This document shows, piece by piece, positions 24,601 to 36,600 of a DNA stretch of 64,000 bases (within the stretch, counting starts at the first letter, position 1; each line of letters starts with the position of its first letter). The translations under genes and the position numbers were made by a program. Source of the stretch: Valencia hispanica (Eukaryota > Chordata > Actinopteri > Cyprinodontiformes > Valenciidae); NCBI GenBank assembly GCA_963556495.2, contig OY747721.1, positions 8,459,149 through 8,523,148 of the forward strand, in the 5' to 3' direction. The notes below the pieces were generated by a model. It was not told the DNA's origin. It did not search any database and saw only the letters and a list, made by a program, of their open reading frames with translations.

Positions 24601-27600
24601 GTGTAAAGGGATTTTCCCAACAGCTACCCATGCTGCATTCAAGTACAGCTGGGAGACTAGGCTGTCAAAATATATAAAAAAAACATCAAAGTGATTTAAG
24701 CATGTTTTATTCTCAAATATGGGCAAAGTATTATTTAGACATTTCTAAACATCACCGGCTGTTTTCAATTGGTTTGATTGTTTTCTACTCTGGCTACGTC
24801 GACTTGTACTATTTATTTTAATCAATATAATCACCAGTCAGTTCTATACTTTCAACTTTTTTTAGTTATAGAACATAATAAAATCATATACATTTCAGGA
24901 ATTGAAAGGGAGGAATTCAGGAAAAAAGGTTCTTTGCACATTTATATTTATTTTTCTTGACTAAAGTGTACCGAAAATAAACGGTACCGCAACTTTAAAA
25001 CCCCAAATATGTACCAAACCAATTTTTGTGTACTGTTAGACCCCCACTGATTTGTTTGTCTTTCTAAGAACCACCCCTGTGACCAATCCTGTTTGTGGTT
25101 CCCTGAAACTTAACGCAAACATTAATGTATGTAGCACCAGAAGACAGGAGAAATCTCCCCAAAAATTGAGCAGATATTTAGACCAATTTCTTTAAAGTGC
25201 TAAGAGGTGGTTTGACCTTGATGGAGGATGTATTTCTTCTTTCCGTAAAGAGTTGTTTAAATTGTGTAAAAAAGTATAAAAACACATATGTGGCAGTGGA
25301 GTGGCTCGACTGTTTACCTGGCTGCTGTACAGAGTAGAGGTTATCCTGCAGGAAAGGCATGGCCATGACTCCCTCTGTCACCCTGGCGGGATACAGCTGC
25401 TCCTCCCCTTCAAACATCCCAGAGCTGGCACTCAGCCGGAAGAGCCGGGGTGTGTAGTTGTACTTTCCAGGATCTTGACAACAAAAACACCATCGCTGAT
25501 GATCACTTTCACTTAGTGAGTTGGTAAATACCCATCAGTACCCCAAACAGGCCGTACCTTGCAGCATACAGTCGTAAGCCTTCTTGTCCTGCGGGCCTAA
25601 AGCCTTGAGAAACTCTTCAGGTTCAAAACCTTCCACCACCTCCTCCACCTTCAGCTTGCTGCTGCTGTTTAGTCCCAACTCTGAGGGACACCTTCAGAAA
25701 ATACAAATGTGTGAGTCCCCTGCAGGATACATTGAAGTTCTACATTGTAAAATTCACTAAAGTTTGCAGTTGTTACATGTGACAATGTGAAAAAAATTTA
25801 AGGGGTACATTTAAAAGGTGTATCTAGTATTTTTTATCCCTTACCTCAGCTTCAGTCTGTCTACTGCTCTTTTGGCCACCTGCTTGGCATCTGCATGTGC
25901 TTTGCATCCATGCCACAAGTAGAGAAGAGCTTTCTGAGCATTAAGCAGCACGAGACTGGCACGAGAACGCAGACTGGCACGCTCGCACGCCACCTCCACC
26001 AGGGAGCCCTCCACCTCGGCCTCGCCACGGACACAAAACAACCTCCAACTACCTGGATACAACAAGCAGACATGAGGAAGAATGTTCTCCAATCACAGAA
26101 TAAAGGGTTTCTTAGATATTTTTAATGTAAAGGTTCAACCATTTCCCAGAGTTCTTAGTTCTTTACACTCATTAAAAAAATATATGGATCTAAAGAAGTA
26201 AAAAGAAGAAGAACTCATAAAATAGAGGAAGCAAAGAAGAAGGGACATGAGAAAGTAAATAAGGACAGAAGTAAGGGAGGAGGGAGATGAGAAGGGAAGG
26301 GAAGCAAGGACACGTGGGAGGAAAGAAGGATACAAAGGAGGAAGGAAGGTAGGCAGGAAAGATTTGTGCAAAAAATAAAAGATATGAGCAAACAATGGAG
26401 GAAGTACATCTAGGGAGAAAGGAAAGAAATAAGGCAGAACAGGAGAAAGGAAGGACATTAAAAAAAAAGGAAAAAAGGGGAAAGCAAAGGAAAGACAGGA
26501 GAAAACAAGGAAAGTAAGACATTAGGAATAAAAAAGGAAACACATGAAGGAGTAAAGAAGGAAGGATTGACACAACTAAGACTGTTATTACATTTAGATG
26601 GTGGAAATAAAGTCCTAAAAACAAATTGACTCTATTCTATTTTTGCACATTTATCCAAATCTGAAAAAATATTGAAATCAAGTCATTTACTTTTCAGTTC
26701 CTGCAGATGTTGTAAACTGTGCCTGAAACCTGATAACATATCTATTTATACCTGTGCTGCTGGAACTCTCGTCTCTGCTGCCCTTATGGATGATCAAACC
26801 TCCCTGGAAGAGCTGCAGGAAGCACGGAGGCTCTTTACCTTGAGTCACCAACACCTGCACAAGCCAATCAGAAACAAACAGATAAAAGGTTGAACAGTTC
26901 AGTGAAGTAACCATTGTGTGAAGGAAGCATGCATTTGGAACCTTAAAAGTTAAACTACACTGTGAGACTTTATGATGAACTGAGCCCACCTGTGACCCCC
27001 GGTGGCTGCCCAGCTCCACGGTCATCAGAGCTGACGTTCCTTTCTCGCTGGCACTAGAGTGACGGCCCTGCCAGAAAAAGCAAGCAATCCTCTCTCTGCC
27101 GGGAGCCGCTACACTCAGTTCTCCGGGTTTCTGCCTCTTCCCAACTGACACGACCAAGCAAATCCCCAGAGAGAGACGGAGTGAATCAGACACCCTGCTC
27201 TGCCGTCTGATGGTTTCATAATCTGTTAAATGTACTTGTTTTCACATGACTCACCAAGTGTGGTGATGGAGTATTTCCAGCGGATGATGTAAGCGTCGCA
27301 CTCGTGGAGCTGGCCGACGCTCTCCTCAGGCAGTTCCTCCTCTCCGTGCTCCTTGATGTGCCACGCTTCCACGGCCACGGTGGCTAACTCGGCCTGTCTT
27401 CCATCCTCTGTCTTCACTAAGCCGTAACCTCGCTGCACGTCCACCCCCTCCAGAACGGTCTTCACCGGCTTGGGTTCATTGTCCAGCAGGGCTTTGGCAT
27501 CACATTTCTGCAGGTCCAAGTCGAGCGGAGAGCGCAGGGTGGAGTTTTCAGGGCTCTGAGGAAACAAAAGTGTAGTTTTAGATGCTTTACACATTTTTGC

Positions 27601-30600
27601 TGGAGCAAACCACAGATACTCTGATGAATTTAGGATTGGACTTTGACTAGGCCATTCTAGCATGAATATGTTTTAGGGTCGTTGTAGTCGTTGAAAACAA
27701 ACAATGAAACGGCAACAAGGAATGACTCCAAACAGCTTTCATTGGTTGTATCTACCTTGACTTCCTCTGGTTGAGCTGCTTCCTCTTTCTTCCTCTCGGC
27801 CCAGTCGAGGAACTTCTCCCTGAACAGGGACGTCTCGTTGTGCTCTGACAGCCGGCCAAACAGAGTCCAGCTGGGACGTCCCTCCCCCTTCCTGCAGGTC
27901 ACACATAAAACACACTTACACACACCTTTACCGCTTTGTGTGTTCAGCTGTACTGCAGCAGAAAAAACGCTAGGAGGCATCAAAAACACAAGAAATAATA
28001 CCGCAGCCGTTTCTCTATAATTATGCACAACTCAAAGGTGAGGTGCAAAAGTAAAATGCTTAAGCGTCAAACTGCACCATCTGAATGAATCCTGTGCTTT
28101 GGTATTATTAACTTCTCATACTCACTGTGGTACATCCATATTTGTCCAGGAGGCATCTAAAGGGTTGACTCTGCAGCTGCTGTAGTCGTAGCTGCCACTG
28201 TAGAGCTGTTTGCCCAGTTTGACAGCTACTTTTCTGTCACCCAAGGGCACGTCTTTTCCATGCCACACATACACTTCACTGCCAAAGTCAAAGACTAAAA
28301 CCTGGTGTGTGGTATTAGCAGGAGAAAAGAAGATTGGAAAAGTTAATGGAGCTACAAAAACATGCATGAAAGCAGAAAACATTTAAAACAGGTGTTACAG
28401 ATGCTCCGCTGCTGGAGAGGAACCGATCTGGCCTTTTCTGTCTGATTCAAGATTTTCTGCGGAATCTGACCTGCTGTTTCTGATTTTGATTCATTCTGAT
28501 TAATCCAGGTGATAAATGCCAAAGAGAAAAGAAATGAGTGGAAGGTTTTTTCATAAACATAGTAATTTTGTACCATGTTTCATTTTTCAGTATCTGACCT
28601 GGAGGTCTAATCCAATCGAAGGGAAATCTGTTGATTGCGATCTCTGGATGACTGATTGGTGCATCGCTGTTAGCTGCTGTTATCCATCTCTAGCACTGGC
28701 CACAGTTTGTTTTCTAGAATTATTATATATTTATCTCCATGTGATTGACGTTACCTCTTTAGAATCAAGCAAGGACACACTAGGGATGGAGGCCCAAGCA
28801 TCTTCGTGAGGTACCAGCTTGTCTCCCTGGAGTCTGTACACCCCGTTAGAATCCACCACCCCACTCTCGTAGAGCTCATCCTCCTCTGGATCCCCTGCTC
28901 CTGCAACACACCCACACAGATGCAGAATCAGTGAGAATCCGTGTTTGCATACAGCCACAGGCCCTTACATGTACCACAAGAGATGTTCATGTCCCTCTCT
29001 GTTCAGGTGATCTTGTCCATCTAAAATGATAAAATTTGCTTTTATACCTCTGTATTTGGCCTTTCCTCCAATCAGGCTCCAGAACTCCTTGGCCCATCTG
29101 CTTTCAGTGTTGATGCCTTCCTCCAGCACAGATACCTGGGGAGCCTTACAGCCAAGGTCCCGCTTGGCCTGAACAAAAGATGCCATCTCTGACGCCTGGC
29201 CAGATAAAGCATATTTAACGCATTATACATGTGCAAAAGTGGAAGATTTAACAAAGGGGAATAATGGTATCTTTGAAGTGCTCTATGCAGGATGGATCCA
29301 GTTAAGTCCTGTCCTAGATTAGCGCCAGACAGTCTGCTATCAGTCTGAGGCATGTCAGATTGTGCAATGCATGCATGCTGAGTTGCAGAGTCCCATAAAA
29401 AATATATAAAATACAAAGCCTTATCTGCAGCTTTTAAAGTCCTTCTAGAATGCCTTTTGTCTAAAAAAATCTATAATTTGGGTTTAAAACATCCTAAACT
29501 TTGGAGCAGCTTAATCAGTAGATTGAAATACAACCACATATTTATATTCTAAAGTTTGCACAGTGTATGTCAAATTATGTTGTGCAAATCTAAACCTGAT
29601 GACGGCTATTAGGTGCTACATTCTATTTTTGGGACCGCACTGGCTCTGCTGCATTCTCCTCTGCAGACTGTCTGCAACTAAAGCATGCTATAAAATAGAA
29701 TCATACTGCAGATACAAACAAGATGGCTTTAGTCAGACTGGAGTTATATTTTGCATATTCTTAAAATAACATCTAAAAAAAGATAAAGAACACAGCTGGT
29801 ACAATAAAAGATTATTTTAAAAAGCCTAAAGAAATCACCTTCAGGAGCATCAAGAACTTAGAACAACAAATACTAGATTTGTATGTTTTATTGTTTGTTT
29901 AATGGTCTAACAGATTTCTCACAGTAGGGCCGTGTTTTCCTTAATAAAGAGGAATCATCAGGTGTACTGTTACCTGTCTAAACATGCCAACACAAGTTGT
30001 GAAAAAACCCCTTTCTCAGGAACTATGAAGCGTTTGAATTCGTGTGTGAGCTTTAGTACCTTGGCTTTCTCAATGACATTGGCAAATTCTCCGCTCCACA
30101 TAAAACAGTGCTTCGGGGTTATGAGAAGGAAGCAGTCCCCACTGTTGAATGAGCGAGCCGTCGGTTCAACCAATCGCACCTGGATGTGCCTCCGGCCTGC
30201 GGACAACAACTGGTTTCACTTCCATAATGAGGCTCCCAAAACATTTTTCATGCAAAATGACAGATTTTTTAAAATTCTAAGTTGTAAGCATTCATTTTAA
30301 AAGAGAGACTGGAAGGAAGGACTGAAAGAAAGTAAGGACACAAGGTATGAAAGAAACAAATGACAAAAGGATGAAAGCAAGGAAGGAAAAATGTAAGGAC
30401 TCAAGGAAGGAGAACATAGAAATAAGGACAGACAGAAGCAAGGGAGAAATTAAAGACGCGAGATAAAAAGCGGGATAGAAGGAAGGAGGTAAGGAAGGAA
30501 GAAAAGAAAGACACAAGGAAGGGGAGAAGGAATGGCACAATAAAGGATTGAAGCTTGGACAATGATGGAAGGACAGAAGAAAAGCAAAGTCTAGAAATAC

Positions 30601-33600
30601 AAATATTTCTTTACATATTCTCCAGGCCTGGGAAACACTGAAATCAAATTCCAGAATTTCCCCTAGTTTTCTAGACTGCCTAAATAAAACCCTAAATAAA
30701 ACTGTTACCGAAACAGACTTTAACCAGAATACTAGTTAAGCAATTTCTTTTTCATTCTTCAAAATAAACCACTATTTCTTTCCAACCTAATTTTGATCAG
30801 GATTCATTTCGCCATATATTGTTCACAGAGACAGTTCTCTTGTGTTTTCTGACCTTTGATGCGAATGAGCATGAGCTTGTGAAAAGGCACCGCGCTGTTG
30901 TTGGTCACAACCTCTGTGGACTTCACGCTGCGCAGGTTGACCTTGCGAAAGTTCTCCTTGCTGGCGAGCCCGGCCAAGGCAACGTCTGCCAGGTTAGAGT
31001 GCTTTGCCACTTTGAGTGAAAGAAAAACAAAAAACAAAACAAAAACAAAGATGTGATTATGATCTTTTACTAACAATACACTGGACTGACGCTCTGTTCA
31101 TCGAACACATGAGGTATTAAGTCACTTCTGTGCATTAATCTAAAATGCTATGACTAAATAGGCATTAACATAGCTTTGGTGCAAGAGATGAGTCACACTT
31201 TCAAAGTACTTCATTCATGTGAGCTTTACTAGACAACATTCATGTCGTAATCATGCCCACTTCCTCAAATGCAAACTATGAAAATGCGACTGAGGTTAGT
31301 GTAGTCTGAAGATCATGAATAGACAAAAACTATTCAACTATTCACAAAAACAGGCAATGATGCAGCATAAGAAATGTCCCGTAGCTGACCAGAACATCCA
31401 TAAATACTCACTCAACGTGCATCCACCTTTTCACAATCAATGTTTTGTCAATATCCTTATGAACAAGTACTGCAGCTGTATTCAGATAGTAGGAGGTCCT
31501 GTTACAACTACAAGGTTTATCATGTTTTACTGGGATTTTATGCGATAGACCAACACAAACCTTTCCATAACTGAAGATAAAGGAAAAAGATGGAGTCTTT
31601 TTTTAAAAAATAAACTCAAAGTTAGGGGTACATTTGTATTCAGGCTCCTGAGTCATGAACCCTGGATATGTGGATATCTGCAGCTCCTCCAGAGTTGCCA
31701 TAAGCGACGACTGCTTTTCTGCTAGTCAGTTTAGGTGGACGGCAGCAAGTTGCTAGTTCTCCAGTTAATGTGTGTTGTTTTATCCCGTAAATTAAGGGAT
31801 ACAGCTTTTTTTACATGCAAACACGTGAACACATGTGCGATTACGTAAATAACGCTTGATCGTGTAAAAAACATGCAGTGGCGTAAACAATGTGTGGAGC
31901 CTTTTTATGCATATTTATTGGCAAGAGCCTATCTTACTAGTGCTCAGCCGCCAGATTTTAGGGCATTTTACCCAATCAGCAAACTGGAAGGGCAGACACA
32001 ACCAGAAAATCCCTGATCTTCGGGAAATGTCAAAGTACATCTACCAATCTGCTCCTGTCTTAATCACCCCCAGGTTATCAATAAAGTTTGGTATCTTCTC
32101 ATTATTTTTCTACAATAAAACATCAGTCTTCTTAAACAGGCAATTAATTATATATTTGAAAAGACTATAGCATTTGATCACACATACACAGTCTACAGAT
32201 CTTCTGGTTGTCTCTGCCATTGCAGTGTACTAATTGGGTTAAATAATCTAGTGACTGAGCACTAATAAGACAACCTCTTGAAGATAAAATGCCACCATAA
32301 GTTATACACATCACCGCGCGTTGTGATTCACAACGTAAAAAACAGCATATCCCATAGTTTACGTTATTTTTGATACAAATGACTTGCCACACATTTATGC
32401 CATCCTCTTTCTATTTGAGAAGGTTGAACAGAGCTAGGGCTGGATTATATGGACCAAAAGTTATATCTCGATATTTTTCAGCTGAAATCCAATTTTTGAT
32501 ATATATCTAGATATTTTTCTTGCCAAAACATATTGCCAAAAACTTCAGAATCTAAGCTACATGTCTCAAATGTCACTCAGGCATTTTTCTTGACATACAG
32601 CTGTAGATGTGCCAAAATAAACTATCGGCATATATTAATATTAATTTCTTGAATAAAATACTGCTTTATTTTTCCGAACCAAAATAGTTATAGCTTTGCT
32701 ATTAAAAAGTATTGTTTTGGGCAAGGGTGGGCTGGTATTGAAATTCAGCCCAGGAGCTTGGTTGTGAGAGGCCAAAAAGACTAAATTAATAAAGAATATA
32801 GTTTTTTTTTTTTTTTTACTTTATAAAAAAATAAGTAGGGCATGTTTAGTATGAATCGAACGTTGCTTGCCAACTGCCATTAAACAGAAATTTATGGCTT
32901 GTGGTATTATTTTCTGTGTTTTTTGTTATAAGTTTTAAATGTCCTACATATTGAACTCACCATACATTTTGAATGTTCCTTGACTGCACCACAGGTGTGT
33001 GATGCAGCAAATTTGAGAGGGGAGCTTGGAAATGAAAGTACTGGGACTCTGTGAGAACGTCTCAGGGTTGGAAAAGTGGTGGAACTCTAAAGAGCTATTT
33101 TTAGAAGTGGTGGTACCAAGTAGCGTTCCTTACCGGCCCAATTAAAGCAGCGCTAACCAGCGGCTCATCTTCAACATTCTTCCTCGTGCCTTCGTCTGTC
33201 TCCATACTAGGGGGGCTGAAAACTAACTGCTCTTTTTATATTGATATAAACGATATTGGGTCATTCTTGTATCGTATATAAAAAAATGGCGATTTTAAAA
33301 AAAAGCTCGAGATATTGTCCAGCCCTAAACAGAGCTCTGAGAGACCTTCAAAGCTTGTGATAGGATTATATAAATTAACCTTGCGTTAAACTTCCCCATA
33401 ACTGCCTCACAGACCAGCCTGCAGCTTGGTCCTCATGATGCTGTTTGTTCTCAAATATTTGCTAATAAGCCGCTAAGCCTTCACAAGACAGCCGCATTTA
33501 TACTGAGATTTACTAACTAGGTGACTAGTGACTTTTAAAGGGTATTAGAGTAAAATGGGCTAAAAACAAATCCACGCCACACATTTCAGATTTTTATTTG

Positions 33601-36600
33601 TAAAAAATTGCAAACCGCTATTATTCCACTTCACAATTGTACAACATGTTGGGTTGCTCTATCAGATAAAATCCCATTCATATACTGAAGTGTGTGGTTG
33701 TAAAGTGACAATGTGTGAAAAGCTGTGTGAATACTTCTCCAAGGCACAAACTCATTTACAAGAAGTTAAATGTGAAAAAATCACAAGACAATCAAAGAGC
33801 CTATTCATTGTTTGCATTGTAATCCAGTGTATTTGCAGATTGCTCTAGGTATACACCTTATTTACTTTAGGGAAATGTGAGCAGTCTTACTTCTCTCCAC
33901 CTGAATCCTCTTGGTCTCCACTGACGCCACGTTAAGCCTCTGCTCAGTGTAAACTTGCCGGATGTCATTACGGGCAGCAAGAGCCCGCAGGGGATTCCTG
34001 GAGCCTTGATTCCTTCTGGCTGGTCGCACCGCTCTCTTGTGTTCTGCTACAGCTGAGGTCAATCTAAAGGCAAAATGCAACACAAATGTACTGGAAACTA
34101 GAAAAGATCTGATAATTATCATGTTATTACAAAGATGACACAGCGATGATTCAATAATTTCTACCAGATCAAAATAGAAAGACATTTAGGGTTGTATTAA
34201 ACTTACTTTGGTGTATCAGGCTGGATCTCACTTAGGTCTTCCTCAGTCAAAACCACACTGGACTCCAGGAGAGTTGAAGGGGAGACAGGTTTGTAGAAGT
34301 TGCCGAACGTCTCCTCGTCGTCCAGAGTCATCACCTCTTTCTCCGTCTCTGCGGTCACTTCGATGGTGGATGACTTGGTTTTGCTCACGCCTAATCCCCC
34401 AGTGCCCAGGAGGAACGTTGGGAAACAGAGAGCATTAAACATGAGGTTGATTTTCATATTTTCTGGAGACTTTTGGGAGTTTATTTTTAAACACTTATGC
34501 TGATTTAAAGTAAAAGTAAGCTGTACCCTTTCTATAATACATAAATTAGGGCTGCATATTAAATTAGAAGTATACAGTCATCAATATTAGGGCTGCATAT
34601 TAAATTAGAAGTATACAGTCATCAATATCAGTGTGTGTATATTTATTATTGCAGACAGTTGCTTGGAATACACTGTCTGTTGGATTTTATATTTCAAGTG
34701 TAATTAATTCACGCTTTGGGTGCCATTGTTATATCCAGTCTGCTGGATTAGATCCCTGACACACGTAAAGACCACAATAACAACACATGAAAAAGAGTGT
34801 TAAAATATTGGATTAATCTAAAAAATAATGCATCATTAATATTGTGGAGCCTTAATGTGAAATAACTAGATGTGTAACTGTACATGTATTTGTATTTTTT
34901 GGTAAGGCCCTGTCGGTTTGGTACGCATGTGTACTGAACAAATACAGCCTTTTTCTATCTGAACTCAAGAGTCCAGTGCAACGTTCTGCAGCACAATTTA
35001 CAAAAAGTGACACCAAAACAAAACAGAAAGGGCTTCAAATCTGTATCAAATCACACCCCTAGAAATAACACAATTGAGCATGTGCAGTAGTAGCCGGTTA
35101 CTGACTGAGTCAAAATAAATATTTTATGTGAATTAAAGCACAAATTGTACCTTTACTGTGGAGCTTGTCAAGGAAGGACTCCAACTTGTCGAGACGTTTA
35201 TCCCCCTCCACTTTGACGTCACTCCTACTGGAGATTTCTGCCCAGTGGACAGAAAGATTTAGTCAGTGGTAGCTTTCTGCATAAAACAGTCTTCTTAAAC
35301 TACCAAGACCAAGCTCTAAAAAACGTGTTGAGGTTGAATCTTAGGCGATACCTTCATGTGGTTTCACAGGCGTGGCGTTGGACTTCTTGAGAGAGATGAC
35401 AGGTGACTCGTCCGTGGACACAAGACCTGGAGCAGAACAACATGGAAGTTATTTCTTTCCTGTTTTCTTCAAAGATCTACAGTGTCAGCAGCTTGTGTCA
35501 GGTGCTGATCGCAGTAGCTCAGGTAATATGTTGGCTTTCTTTGTATCTTCATTTGGATTAAAGTTTCTACGGAGCTTTTGTCCCTTTCCCTGAAAGTTTT
35601 CTGCAAGCCTTTATTTGCATTTTTTTTTTCAGAATGTTGTTTGCAAAGCAAATTGTTGTACCTGACACTGCCCAACAACATGCCTGCTCAAGCTGGAGAG
35701 AGCAAACATCACTAAAATAGACATCAATACATTTTAAATAAAACCTACCTTTCTTGGCCATTCGTCCAGCCACTGTAAACTGAACCGAGTCGTTGGCTGC
35801 TCCTTTGCCTTTGTTCTTCCACTGCTCCTCCTTGTCTTTGAGGATCTTCATCCTCTCTGACAGCGACATCTTGGGCTCCAGTTCTACATTGGACTTCTGT
35901 TGGGTTTGGATACAACTCAGTAAAGACTCAATAGATTTTCATGCACCATTTATCTTGTTTCACACAATTACAAACAGATTTACAAGGACACAAGAAAGTG
36001 TTGCACTACACAAACTGACTGTTGTATAAGAACGAGAAGCATTTCTACAGAAAGTGCACTGCCTTACAGGTATTCCTACCCTAAGATGTTTTTAGATTTT
36101 GCTAGGTTAAAAAAAAAGAAAAAAAGGTTACAACTACAAACCTCAAAGTCTTTACCTTCGTACCATTCTTTGCTGTGTCCCCTATGTGATTTGTGGCAAA
36201 CTAAAAAAAACTTTTTTAGAGTTATTATTTATCCACTCTTCCATAAAAAGAGAGTGGAAAAACATGCATGACTAATAGTTGTCATGTTTACTGAATCCCC
36301 TGAGCTGTTGAACTCTGCAGCTCCTCCAGAGTTACCAATGGTCATTTGACTGCTGTGGTGATTAATGCTCTGCTTGCTCTTCCTGTCATTTAAAGTAGAT
36401 GGTAGGTCTGCATCAAAGGTTGTGCTAACAAAATTGTTTTCATATTTGACTTTTTCTCACAGCGCTCACGCTGACAGAAAAATCTGCATGCCATTGGTTA
36501 CTTGACAGATTGCAATTCACGCTTCTGACCAGTTGGTGCAGACGCACAGACATTCAACTTTATGCATAGAGTTCAGGTAACTAAATCAATCAAAAAAAAG

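Larger units (their letters stand above)
31486..33748 (-). mobile_element. Tc1-like relic split by two later insertions
   Basis: Three Tc1 pieces, 31486-31743, about 32399-32434 and 33336-33748, follow one another in consensus order (CTGCAGCTCCTCCAGAGTTG; AGAAGGTTGAACAGAGC; TCTGAGAGACCTTCAAAGCTTG; right terminal repeat ending near CTTCTCCAAGGCAC). The gaps are filled by a foldback element and a hAT element. It lies in the svil intron between exons L and M. Confidence 0.75.

Noticed and set aside
26135..26624. Leu/Ser/Phe-rich membrane-like proteins on minus
   Set aside because: Antisense translation of the purine-rich repeat; the hydrophobicity comes from TTCCTT composition.
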